The notes below the pieces were generated by a model. The model was not told the origin of the DNA. It was given only the letters and a program-made list of their open reading frames with translations, and did not search any database. 64,000 nt of DNA from Mugil cephalus (lineage: Eukaryota > Chordata > Actinopteri > Mugiliformes > Mugilidae): NCBI RefSeq assembly GCF_022458985.1, contig NC_061771.1, positions 29,810,322-29,874,321 on the forward strand. Direction: 5' to 3'. Shown here in pieces: positions 33,481 through 45,844 of this stretch; the first letter of the stretch is position 1; every line of letters begins with the position of its first letter. A program made the position numbers and the translations under genes.

Positions 33481-35260
33481 GGAATAAGAAAACCCAAAAA
33501 GAAAAAAAAAATTTTGCAAAAGTGAGTAAAAAACTGCATATTTTCTTAGGGGCGGGGTTCTGCTCAGTAACGGAGGAGTGGATGTGGAAAATAATTTTTC
33601 AAGACCAATATGAAAAAAAAACTTTTAAAAACAGCAGATAAAGTATGACAAATAAATAAAAAAAGTGGGGCCCATGGTTAAAAAATTAAAAATTAAAAGT
33701 GACTTTGGGAAGTTAAAGGGGAAATTTTTAGTATTGCAAAATGGGGGTTTTGTGATGTTGCGGTTGAGTTTTAACACGGGAAAGGCTTTAAGTTTTGTAT
33801 CCGTCGTACAGTTCTTAGGGTTCGGAGGGAAAACCCTTTGGGGAAAACAAAGGTTGCTCTCCTTTTCCCCTCTGGGTCACAGGCTGGACATGGGGAACCC
33901 TGCGCCCCAGACGGCAGCAGTCAAATGGGGGAAAACAGAGCTTGAGTTGGGCCCTTGAAAATTTTCGACGAGCCAGGCCGCTCGCCTGTGCTCGAACACA
34001 TTTGCTAAAGGGGGGTGGAGGGGCCCAAATTAGTCTTACAAACCCTTGCCCAATGTTATGCAGGCGGGTTCTTCCTAAACAGTTAGGGGAGTGATACCAG
34101 CAGCACATGGAGAAATTTTTAAAACATTTCAAGGGAATGTTTTTTTTAGAATGTCGCAAGATGTTCTTACTGCCCAGAAAAAGACCCTCATTTTCCCTTA
34201 GTGGGGTTCTTTCCTTTGGTTTTGGCATTCCTCAGGATCCCTTCGGTTTTGGGAAGAAAACCTCATTTTGGCATTTCGGGGAGGGTTTTTCCCAGGTATT
34301 GTATTCCCCAACTGTCTCGCCCGGGGAAAAAAAACCGTGGGACTTTAGTGGTGACCCCTGCCGCCAGTTCCCTTTTGGGGGCTGCGGGAAGGTCCCCCCT
34401 TCTCCTTCGTTTTGTGACATTCAGTCCAGGCGGGGAAGAGTCCACCACTCTGTAAAATTTGTTTGCGAGGGGGCCCAGGGGGGTTGGAGGGGGGGGACCG
34501 GACGGAGGGACAGGGAAACTGTTTTTTCGTCAGCAAACTTAAACCGGGTTTGAGAGTTGGGGTGCGTTGATTTTTTGCCTTTCCTTTTCGGGGTTTTTTA
34601 CAGGAATGGTAGAAGCGGCGAGGGAAAAAGGGCAAAAACGGGGCCTTGTAGGGGGAAAAAGCCCGGGGGTGGAAGGAAAGGTTGAAGGGGAAAAAATTTC
34701 CATAAACAGGGTATTGTTGGTTGGTAAAAAAAGGGTCCAGGTTCCAGGGGATGAGCTGGCTGCCTAAGTTAAATTTACGGGGGATTTCTCTCTCCCGGGA
34801 TGGGGCGGTTGCAGGGTGTTGAAGGGGGGGAAAAGCAGGCAAACAGGGTTGGTGGGGTTTTGGGAAGCTCCAGGTGTCTGTGGTTGGGGGGTCGATGTTT
34901 AAGGTTTTGGGGAAATTCGTCCACCTTGCGGGGCTTTGAATGCAAATTGGGAGCGGGTCGGTTGTGAGTTGGTCGGGAATGAGAATGTGTTCCCTGATTT
35001 CCCTCTCCATGGGCCTTATCCCCTGGGAGCAGAGGGCCATTTGGGGGCAGGTCTTTCCCGGGGCCCGGGGGGGGCTTCTCTTTGGGAAAGGGGGGACGTT
35101 GGTTGAGTTTTTCCCAAAACTTTTTGAGGCAGTTTCTTTTGTTTGATGGGGGGGTTGGAAAACATTTTTGGGAAGACACCAATAATGGTCCGCCAGTGCG
35201 GAGGCCCCGCCCCTTGTTTTTTTCGGCTCCGGGCTTGTTAGCTTTGGATCTCTGAACAAA
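33481..35260 (-). mobile_element. L2/Rex-like LINE, degraded copy in unit C
   Basis: Follows the same order as 4454-6170 on the minus strand. Recognisable scraps include FSMCCWYHS, ASGLARRKFSRAQLK, FPKRSPPRAPGK and LNIDPPTTDTWSFPK. All frames are broken by the local sequence noise. It shows that the LINE was present before unit duplication, since it sits at the same place in A and C. Confidence 0.7.
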
Positions 35261-37203
35261 GTTTAAAGTTGCAAGTTGTTCACACGCAGGAAAGACACGA
35301 ACAGACTGAATGAGAAAAAAAGAGTGAGAGGAGGAGGAGGAGGAGGGTTGAGTTGTTCATTGATGTGAAATAAATTGATTAATGAATTTTTTTCAAACAT
35401 GTCGTTTAAAGGTCACAAGATTAAAGGTCCGAGTAAAGGGTTCCAAGTCATTGGTATTTTTTTTAAATTTTCAATAATGTAAGTCTTTTTATTGTTTTTC
35501 GAGTCTAATGCCTTTAAAGTTTTTAAAGTTGCTAGGGAAAAGGGCGTCCGATGGCGAAAACGTAACGGCGGGGAGCCGGGTTTAAAAATTAGAGGCTCTC
35601 GGGGTGAGGGCCTTCAAATCCTTTCACCCAGAGGAAAAAGGGGCCCCCTTTGAAAACGAGGAAGGGGGGGAAAAGCCCGGTTCTTGCAGCCGAACCTTGG
35701 GACAGGGAAAGCTCGGGCCCCTTTCTCAACCCGTGACCTAAAGGGCCTCGGAAAAGGGGCCGAAAGAAACCCCATGTCAGTGTTCCCGGCCAAGAGCCCC
35801 AAATAGGCTCCCTCTGGAGTTTTTCGGCTTTTCCCTGTTGTTTTTTTAAAAGGGTTTTCGGAGGTTTTTGGCCCCCGGGGCCCTTTTGTTTTTCCGGGGG
35901 TAATTTTTTCCTTTTTTTAATCAGTTCTCCTCCAAAACACAAAAATATCAAGGGTTTGGGCCCCGCGCCCCCCCCAGGTTCCCCCCCCCCCCGGGGCCCC
36001 CCCAGGAAAAATTATTTAAATTTGTTCCCCCTTTTTTTCCCCCCCCCATGAAAAAAAATTAATTGGTTTTGAAAGGAAAAGGGGCCCAAGAAAAAGCCCC
36101 GGCTATTCCCTCCCTACAAGTTTAAACACCAAGGGAAAACAAAAAAAATCAGTTCGGGATTAATTTTTTCTTTTAAGTTCAAAAAAAGGGTTGATTCCAG
36201 TTAAAATCCTAGTTATTCAAATATTTTCAGTAGAAAAAAAGAAAATTTTAAATTTTCAGTTTTTTTTTTTTTTTTTATTTTAAAGGTCATGATGTTCAGA
36301 TTTTGGGCCCCTGAGTTGATTTGATTTGTTTGCTGGGGTTTCAGTTCTTCTTTTAAAGCTTGATTAAAAATTTTTAAACAACGAAATTAAAAATTTTGAA
36401 TTTTAAAATTCTTTTTTTCAACACACAAAATCATTTTAAATTGTTAAATTTTAGAACAAAAAAAAGTTTTCCCCTTCACTATGCCGCCCAAAAAATTTAA
36501 ACACATTTCCCTCTTTTTTTGTCCGTTTTTTGTTTTTTTGTTGCAACTTTTGGTTCGGATTCAAAACCTGCAGTTAATTTGTTTCCTGAAACATTTTTTC
36601 TTTCTGCTGTGAAGTAAAAGCATTTTCTCCGTGCAGCTAAAAAACAAGTAAGTAGGCTCTGACCGTTTGTTTTCACTGTAGATTATTTACCGGGACTTTT
36701 TGGAAAGGGTCATTCTTTAGATCGGGGGAAAACAGATAAAAATCAAGAGTTTTAACATTGGCTCCTTTAAACGTTCAACTTTAAAACGGGGAAAACCCTT
36801 TTCCCGGGGCTCTTGTTGTTCAGCACTAGTTAAAAAAAGTAGGTTAAAAAGAGAAATTGTGTGTGAAAACTGTAAACCGTTTTGGGGGGGTCTATGCCCA
36901 TGAATGATGTGGTTTTTATTGGGATTGTTTTGTCGTTGTCCTCTTCAAAAAACAAGTCAGAGTTGATAACTCCCCCCTCTTTTGGGGGAAAGCTCCACTC
37001 ATATTTCCCATTCCCCTTGTTCCTCCCCTTTAGTCTCAAACATTAAAGGGAATGGGTGAAAGGGCCCCAGAATGTGGTGAAGTGTGGGGAGCGGACAGGC
37101 TTCCTTTCACGGTACAATAAATTGGGTTGTTCAGATAGAGTAAGATAGTTTCACTTCTACCCCCAAACAAAAAACTACACAGTCGTCGACCTGAGAGGGG
37201 GAA
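35261..37203 (+). promoter_or_regulatory. TRIM C leader region
   Basis: Aligned with 55376-57150 of unit D, including the block that is missing from unit A. The donor GTAAGTAGG near 36649 and an acceptor-like CCCCTTTAG near 37033 are both kept despite the noise. Confidence 0.45.
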
Positions 37204-38928
37204 ATGGAGCAAAAAAAGGAGTTCAGTTGGACAGGGGAAAACCCTTTCTTGTTCCTCTTTTTGGGATCTACTGAAGGATCCTGTGATTTTTCCCCTGTAG
37301 ACCAATACTGCATGAACTGTTTTTAAAAAAGCCAGGGGGTGGAAGAAGCCCAAAAGGGGAAAATCTACAGTCCCCCTCAGTGCGGGGAAGGGACTTTCAT
37401 ACCGGGGCCCTTCCTGGAAAAAAAACAATGTTAGCAGATTTTGTGGAGCAGCTAAAGAAAAAGGGGCTCCTTAAGCTCCCTCCAGTGATCATGAAATGCG
37501 GGGCCCTGAAGATGGGGGCCTGTGATTCTGCACTGGGGGGTTGCTAAAAGCCTTCAATTTCCTGTAAAAAAACTGTCTAGCCTCTTACTGTAGGAAAACC
37601 CCTCCAACCTCACTATGTGCGGCCCCATTAAAGAAACACAAGGGGGGGAGCCCCCCAAACCCTCCGGGAGAACATCTGCTCTCGTCATGATGAGGTGATG
37701 AAGATTTTCGGGTGGTTTTGATCAGCGAGTATTTTTTTCCCTTGAAAAAGGGGATGAACAAAAAGGGCCCACGACACGGGTTCCCGTTTTGCACGGGAAA
37801 AGGATGGAACCCAGAAGGGGGTTTGGAGGGGGATGCTAGAAAACATCGAGCAGACGATCCAGGGGGAGACGAAAAGGGGGGGGTGGAGTGCTTAGACGGA
37901 GCTGAAGGCCTTGGCTCCCTTTTGCTGTTTAAAAGTGGGGACGTCGGGGTCTTCCTGGGGATGATCCTTTCTCCTCCAGAAAAGAAGCTCTGATGTGGGC
38001 GGCTGGTCAAAACCCCACGGGGAAACTGAAGGAGCCCGAGGTCAAAGATGTTGAGGAGAAGCTGGGGGCAGCGATCACTAAAGCTGGAGGGGAAAAAGGC
38101 CCGGTTAAAAAGCAGCTTTTAAAACACAGAGGATCAAAACATTTTTACACAAAACCCTACCCCTCCCCCAACCCCCAGTGGTTTCACACTATAAGCTTCA
38201 AGATTGGCCTTTCTGGGGAATTTTTGGTTGGCGTGAAAGCGCTGTGCCCAGAGGACCAGAGAGAAACTACGGGGACATTCGGGAGAGAGCCCAGGGGACA
38301 AACTTTCCTCAGTGACAGTGACTGAAGGGGATGTTTTATGCACAACCAGAGCCAAAGACCGGGAGATAAATTTTGGGAAATATTATGTGAAATCACCTGG
38401 ATCCAAACACAGAAAAACACAGGGTTGTTTTTTATATGAGGGGAAAAAGAAAATTTCAAAAAAGAAAAAAACCTCAGCCCTTTTTTTCCATCATCCGGGC
38501 TTTTTCCCTGTTTTTTTGCCCGGGTCCTGAGTAGGAGAGTCTGACTGGAGGTTGTTACTGGGAGGTGGAGTGGAGGGGAGGAGGGGGTAGTTTTTTTGCA
38601 GTGCATAAAAGGGAATTTCAGCAGAGCAGGGAGGTCACATAAAATTTTGCATTTGGATTCAAGGGAAAAATTTGGCCCTTACGTTTTTTTACGCAACCAA
38701 ATATAAAATTTTACCACAACAAAGTCAAACCCCCTTTCTAGGTTGGTTCCCAGGGGTAGGAGTTTTCCCGGGATACAGAGCAGGTTTTCTGTCTTTTACA
38801 CCCGTCCTAAAAAAACCTTTGACTCCCCTTTCCAAAAGGTCCACCCCCAATTAAATCGCCCCCTCTTTTGTTGGGAATCTTGTTCCCTTTAATGTTGGAG
38901 ACACTGCTGGTTGATTAAAGTAAAATAG
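37204..38928 (+). pseudogene. TRIM copy C, unreadable frame in noisy sequence
   Basis: Alignment by eye to the intact copy runs from ATG (37204) to TAG (38926-38928). RING, B-box, coiled-coil and SPRY stretches are recognisable at DNA level, for example CTGGAGGTTGTTACTGGGAG in the SPRY, but no frame stays open beyond about 110 codons. The noise is at the local background rate, so this may be a normal gene in reality. Confidence 0.75.
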
Positions 38929-40334
38929 AAGAATTTCTCTTCGGGACGTTTTTTAAAAATTTTGTTTCTATTTCCAGGTGGTTTGGTCCCCATGGTTGTA
39001 GCTGAGAGCTCTTTGTTTGTGTCATGTCTTAAATGCTCAGGGATCGCTGTCGTCACCTTTGTGGGGGGGAAACCTTTTGTGGTCCCCCTGGTTTGTTTTT
39101 TGTTGATGTTGGACTTTGTTTGGGTGGCGTTTCCTTCCTGTGTCTGTTTACCCACGGGGGCTTCCTGTTTCACCATGACTTTGTTCACTTAAAAAAAACT
39201 GACTTTTTGCCCAATGAGAATCTGAACTGTCTGTGTTCTGAACGCCTCATCAACTTTTTTTTTTTGAGGGTTTTTGGTATGTTGTTTTTCCCTCTTCCGC
39301 CCCGGGGGGGCCCCCAACAGAAAAACCCAGCAGACCTTCCTTTATCACAGAGATTTAGTTCTGATTTTGGAAAAGAAAAAAAATCTACAATTACTTTTCC
39401 CACTGAGGGGTTTGGGGAAAAAAACCCAATGTTGTTTTTGTTGTTGTTGTTGTTGTTGTTAAAAATGGATGAAGGGACGAGCTCATGTAAAACGGTAGTG
39501 TTCATGTCTTCATAAATTCAGGACTTAAGTCTTTATCTGATTGTACATAGCTGATTTTTGAGCCCAATTTAATGTTTTGTGTGGATGAATTTAAATTGTG
39601 CAGAAATCATGAAAAAGAGTCATTGATAACTTTACTGTTTAAATTGGGAGAAAAAAATAAAGTTTCCCACATGTTGAATAAAGCTGCTTTTTGGGGTCAC
39701 ACATGAAAAAAATGACCGCCCCTGTCTTTATTCCGGATTCAGCATTTTGCTTTTTGGTTCTTTTTTTTATTGTTTTTTTCTTTCTTTTTCTTTTTGAATA
39801 AATAGCCCCTTTAAAGTTGCCCGCCTTGTTTTTTTCCTTTTTAACTTTTTTGCCATCTTGTCTGTCTGTGTTCTCTGAGCCCTTTTTTAATTTGGAGAAA
39901 GATGAAGCTCTTGATGAAAACAATCCAGCGAAGAGTCTGACCGGGCCCTTGTAGTGTTCAAATTTTTAACTTTTACTTTTTTCTAGCCCTTTTTAATTTT
40001 TTGGAAATTATTATATTTAAATTTCAACAATTTTGGGAAAATTTTTTCAAAATTTAAACCTTAAAAATTTTTTACAGGAAATAAGTTTTTGTTGTGAACC
40101 CAATGTAGGAGTTTTTTAAATTCTCACATTCAGTTTTTTTTTTATTTTAAATAAGTGATAATAGTTTTTATGTTTTATTTATTTAGTTGAATGGTATTTT
40201 TTGTGGGGGCCCCCCTAGATGGCGAAAACCTTTTCTCCCTGCACAGGAAATACATGGTCAGAGGTCACAGGTGAGGGGGGGGGGGTTTTAAATCCACGGG
40301 GTGTGCATTGTTTGAGGGAGAAAGGCACAGGTGA
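38929..40334. other. TRIM C 3' flank
   Basis: Aligned with the flank of copy D, including a (GTT)n tract near 39430-39460, AATAAA near 39677 and the CTAGATGGCGA block near 40216. No gene. Confidence 0.55.
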
Positions 40335-41110
40335 TGTTTGCAATCGACCTGTTAGTTTAAATTTGGGATAGAAATTCGTGAATAAGCATCTTTTGTTTGC
40401 GCCCATTTTTGCATTGATTTGGGTTGCTTTTAAAACTGATTTCTTATGTTTTTTAATTCTTCTTTTAAAGCATTCGTTTGTTGCCTTTATCGGGATAAAA
40501 ATTCGTGTTTTAAAGCATGGACCCGTGTTAGAAATCCCATTGGCTTTTCATCTTTTTCCTTCCTTTTCGCTTTTCCTTTCGGGTTACCCCCCCGGGGTTT
40601 GGGAAATTTGCCTGTTAGCATAGTGTTGCATTTTTACTGTTTTGGTAGGTTTTTAAAATTATTTTTTAACATTGTGCTTTTTCTTGTTTTTTTAGCACCG
40701 GGGTAAGCGTTGTCTTTTTAAACATTAAATTTGTTTTGGGTTAATGTTAGCATCTTGTAGAAAGCATCGGGTTCCATGCGGGGTTAGCTTTTAAACTGAT
40801 TTGTGTGTTTTTTAATTTTTTGGGGGGTTTGCTTTCGTCTGTTAGTCCCCTTGATAGAATACTTTGTTAGCACCCGGGTTAGATTCTTTGGGTGAACAGT
40901 CTGTGTTAGCTTTTCAACGGGTTTGTATGTTCTTTAAATTCATCTGTTAGCTTTCGTTTGAAACCCTTTTTTCTGATAGCTTTCGTGTTTTAGCGCCCAT
41001 GTTAGCTTCTGTATTGCATGGACCCGGGTTAGCATTTTCGCATTCGTCTGTTTGCCCCTGGGTTGGAAAAAAATTTTTAGCATACGTGTTAGCTTTTAAA
41101 CGTTTGTTTT
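40335..41110. repeat. TTAGCAT minisatellite array C (noisy)
   Basis: TTAGCAT units and TTTGTATGTT modules can still be seen over about 780 bp, strongly altered by the local noise. Longer than array B, shorter than A and D. Confidence 0.75.
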
Positions 41111-41589
41111 GGTTTTTTAAAATTTTGTAACCCCAAAGGTTGAGGTTTTTGATTGAAATAGCTTTTGTTTTCAGTAAATAGGGGAATTTAATGCTGCGTT
41201 TTAAAAAGATGAGCATTTTCAGTTTTTTAAAAAAAACTGAAAATTGTAAATAAAAATCTGCTGGTTGGTGTTTATTTGGCCCAGTGCTTTTTAATTTTTC
41301 CCATGGGGGAAAAAAATACTGGGTCTTTGGGGGGGGTTTGTTCAGTAAATTAAAAAATTCTTTAAAAAACTAACCGGTTGATGACTTTGAAAATTATGCC
41401 ATGTCATTTGCAGGGACTTTTTTGGAAAAATTCGGGAGAAAAATTTTCATTTGCAAAATAATTTAAAAACCCACAGGGTTTTTATGAAGCCCCACTGCAC
41501 CTTGTGCAAAAAAAGTTTGAATTGGGGCTTTTGGGATAAAGGGCGGGGAAATCCCGGCTAATCGAAAAACATGAAGATGCCAAAAAAAT

Positions 41590-42720
41590 CCCAGAGCAGA
41601 GCTTTCAATCAGCCAGTATTATTCACACCCGGATCTGGGCTTCGGGTTTCCAGCGCGAACCCCCGTCTGTTAAAATCCAGTTGACCCGTGGACAGCGTTT
41701 GGGTCTTCGCCAAAACTAAAGGGAGGTTTCTCTGGACTTTCACACGGTGGTTAAGCAACCAAATCATATTTCTGGGTGAGGGAAAATTGGGTGAGTGTTC
41801 TAGACATGTTCCCCGGGTTCTGCGTGGAGAAAAAAAAAGGGGGGAGACGAGACGGGGCGAAAACGTTGGGAAAATGAAGGTTTTTGGGTCGGGCCCCTTT
41901 CACCAAGAGAGACCTCTCTCCAAAGTTAAGGGCCCCCCTTGTGTGACGTTTTCGACCAAAATTGAAAATCAAAGGGAAAAAGGGCCAAGGGAGGTTGGGC
42001 CCGCACGTACGTTTTTGGGAAGGCCCCAGGGGGGTCCAGTCAAGGTTTCCCGGGGGGCCCAGTTTAAAGGGACGGTGACAGGGTCAGGACGTACTGAAAA
42101 AATTTTCAAAGTAAGTTAAAAATGTTTTAGTAGCGACGTTTGCATGAGTTTCTTTTTTTCAGCAGCACAGTACTAGATTGGGTACCAGAATAAAAAGAAT
42201 AAGATCAGGACAGTAACTTGAACTATAAAAATGCAAGAATTTTTTTTCTTAGGGGGTGTGGCCAAAAAAAACCCAGGAGGGTAGTGTCCGTCTTTAATGG
42301 GTGGGCCAATTTAACTTCAAAAAAGTTTGAACTTTTCCAAAGAGGATGCAGAAATGTTAATTTTGGGGTGCTCCGCTTTTTTCTGTGGTTGCTGTGGGGC
42401 TGCCAAGTCATTGTTCTTTGAAAAGTGGCTTCACCATTGGCAGCTGGACAAACTTTTTTGAGAGCCGTGCACCCACTGTTCCACAAGTACCAGCAAGGAG
42501 AGAAGACACAGCGCAAAAGACTACAGCGCCGTCACAAAATCCCCTTTTTGCCCTCACCCTGTTGTGGTCATCGGGTGGATTGAGAACTGCCTGTTTGGTT
42601 TTGGGGGAGTTGCAGTCTGGCAACACTTTTTGCGTATATGAAAGCAGGTGGAAGGAAAAGAAAGTCCCCAACCCCGGGACAGCGGGCCTTTTACCCCTGT
42701 CCCAAAATGCCCTGAAAAAT
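41590..42720 (+). pseudogene. hAT-transposase-like gene, copy C
   Basis: Same gene as 31139-32090 and at the same place in the unit. It extends further at the 3' end: after the KSGFT segment the frame reaches VPARREDTAQK, then a tract with SRWKEKKVPNPGTAG. That segment is replaced in copy B. Frames are broken by the sequence noise. It supports copy C as the more complete version of the family in this window. Confidence 0.5.
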
Positions 42721-45000
42721 TTTTAAAGTTTTACTGCTCGGCGTTCTTTCACATAGAGACTTCATTTCTGTTTGGAAAATTGTGTATTGGGGGTATTAAT
42801 CCCACATTTTTTAAAAGGTCATTTATTTTTTGATCCAAACATGGGCCACTTAGCCAAAGTGGAGAAATTGTCTGAAATTGTCTTTAAATTTTTTTCTTTC
42901 AAAGGTTCCCCCCCGGGCCACAGTTTACCCGTTCACACGGTTGTTCTACGTTGTAGACAAACTTGTTGTTTTTGCTCACAAAAGTGTCTCAATAGCCCGT
43001 GAGAGTACAGAATTTTTAAAATTTTGAGCCTTTGAGTGCGGGGCACATCTCTCTTGCACCCTAAGCAGAAGCCCGTTTTTAAAAAATTGCATGTGTCTCC
43101 AAAATGGGTTTAGTGTAGAAAGGGGAAAAAATGTCAAAAATTCCAGGAAAAATTTTAAAGACGCCCGGTCTGTGTGTTTTTTTTGATAAGAGCTACCGTT
43201 TTGGGCACAGTGAGCCCAAAAATTGGGGGACCGGCAGAGAAAATCACCTTTTTTTACGATGTTTTTGGTTTTCTCTTCACAATTCATTAATCGGGGTCCT
43301 CTGGGTATCTTGGTGTTAAAACTGCTGAACCCCCGTTTTCCCCTACCTTTATTTTACAACAACACAAAAAGCACACATCCTCTACCACCACCCCAACAAC
43401 AAACCCAAAAAAGGTAACTTTTATTAAATTCCGCAAAAGTTTAACCCCTAGGGTTGAGCGACTACTGTATTATCTGTATTGTTAACCCTAAGAATTATTG
43501 TTCTGTATGGGGTTGGGGGGTTTTAACCCGGGGAAATGGAAACTGGTTTTGTTGGGCGGGGGGTTTAACGGTATGTTTTTTTTAAGCATGCAATTGATAT
43601 GGGTTTATCAGAAATTTTGGTTTTTGGGTAAAGGATAGCAAACCCAATATTTGCAGAACAAGTTTTGCAAATGAATAAACACATGCTGTTGCAAATTTCA
43701 AGTAAAATGTAATTTTACAAGTTTTCCCTACTCATGCTTTCTTTATTATTATTATTTTTTTTAAAATTTAACTTATTTTTATCAGTTTTTGATTTTTTAT
43801 TTTTTGTTATCCACATGGGGCCCGTTTTTCACAAAAGTAGGATTCAGATATCCAGGATTAGTGACTAAGGGGGTAGGTATCGAGTCCAAAAAAAGTAGGG
43901 CCAGACTTATTGTTTGGCCCAAAACCAAGGGCCCGGATGGCGGGGGGAAGGATTTTTTTAAGCCGGTTTAACCCCTCTTGGAAACCGGCGGTCACCGGTC
44001 CTCAAGTAGACCCCCCGATCGATAAAAGATTCACTGATTCACCTTTGGGACCGCGGCAGCGTTCGTCTCCCCGGCGGACAAAGGGAAAAACAAATTTTAG
44101 AGGTTTAAAAAATCAAATTAAGAGAAAGGAAAAAACCCCCCCTGCCTAAAACCAAAAGAGAAAGCGAGGAATTTTCTCTCAAATGTAAGTCCCTCCCCAA
44201 AAAGGGTGCCCCCTTCCTTTTATAGGGGACTTCTTTATCAAAACCCCATCAGTGGGGAGTGTTTTAGCTTAAAATTTTTAAAATTTATACCACTGCTACC
44301 TTTATTTTTTAAAAAAATATTTCAAGATGTGTCCCGACATCTGCATGAAGAAAAAAAGAAAAGAAAAAAAAACTTGAAACAGAGAGGGAAATAAACCCAT
44401 TAATCTGGGACCAAGTCCGAACGAAAACCCCCGTTTACCCGAACTCCGTTTGGGTTTATAAGTACAAAACCCGAGTAAAAACAAAAAACCCTAAAATGAA
44501 GAAATTTCAAATTTTTGACGGAAAAAACCGGAACTAAGAGACAGAAGCTGTTGTGTGTTTTGATGTGACCAGAGCGAAACAGCAACCACGTGTCGTTGTG
44601 TAGGGGGGGGCGGGCCCGGCGCCCATAAGGAAAAGCAACAAAAAGTTTAGATAACCAAAGGGATTTTCATTCAATCCGAGCACAGGGATTGAACCCCGTA
44701 TTTCTTGTATAAAAACTCCATACTCGTTTCAGCTCCAGATTTTTTTTGAAAACCCTCTTTCGAAACGGGCCCCCGGTTCAAAAAGTTGGGATTGAGGTTT
44801 TGCTTTGAAAAAAAAGTGTAAAAAAGGCTTGGGTTAAAAAACTTTTCTTTATTATTCAACCCCAAAAAAAATACAATAAATGTCTTTAGAAGAAAAACAA
44901 AAAATGCAACACGTTTTGGAAAAGTTCCAAAAATTATTCCCTTTTAAAGCAATAAAACCCCTAACAAAACAATGCAGTCCACCCGTTTTACAAAAAACAG
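42721..45000. other. Unassigned stretch inside the noisy patch
   Basis: About 2.3 kb without an identifiable gene. The first 250 bp may continue the hAT-like gene. Accuracy is too low to judge the open frames. Confidence 0.4.
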
Positions 45001-45844
45001 AACAGCGCCACTATTTTTTCGTTTCAGCCTCATTTCAGGTGGATTCTTTTTAAATACCCTTTATTTAGACTTTTAATTTAAAATGTATGATGTTCGGCTT
45101 GAAATTTTTTGATTTGTTTTTGGGGCTCAGTTGTTTATTTGGAAACTTTTTATTGAAATGTTTTTTAAAAAAAGAATGAAAATTTTAAATATATAAAAAA
45201 TTTGACTTTTAAAGAAACAGTAAAAGATTAAAATTAACTTTTAAAAACCCCAAAACCCTTCATAATTGATAAATTTTGGATTTTAAATTTGAAGATTCCC
45301 TTCCTAATGCCGACCAAGGGGAAAAAAACCAGCCCCCCCTTCTCTGTCACGGGGTTTAGTTTTTTTTTGCAACTGCAACCATTTTTTCTTTTCCCGCTGT
45401 TTAAGGGGAAGGGAGTTCCCCTGTGAGCTTCAAAAAGTAAAATGACTTGACCGTTTGTATTCATGTTGACTGAATTTTAAACAGCATTTTAAAAGCTATC
45501 CAATAGAAACACTGTGTAACTGTAAAATTTATGGCTCTATGACCATGAATGATGTGGATTTTATTGTGGGTTAGTTTTGTCCCTCTGTCCTCTTCCTGGA
45601 AAAAAGTCAGAGTCTGATTTTCCTCCCTTTCCCGGAGCAGCTCCCCTATATTTCCTCATGTCTCCCCTTTTTCCCCCCCCTTTAGATCTTACATTGAAGT
45701 GGGTGGGAAGCGATTTTGGGGGGGAAATGTGAGAGGCTGCGGCTCCAAATTTACTGTACAATCACCCGTTTTTTCAGAAAGAGCTCAGCTAGTTTCACTT
45801 CTAGGGAAACACAAATCCCACAGCGTCGACATGAGAGGTTTAAA
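45001..45844 (+). promoter_or_regulatory. TRIM C2 leader (shortened)
   Basis: Begins like unit B (CAGCCTCATTTCAGGTGG). About 150 bp around the donor are rearranged or missing. The acceptor block CCCCCCCTTTAG near 45685 and the ATG context are retained. Confidence 0.4.
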
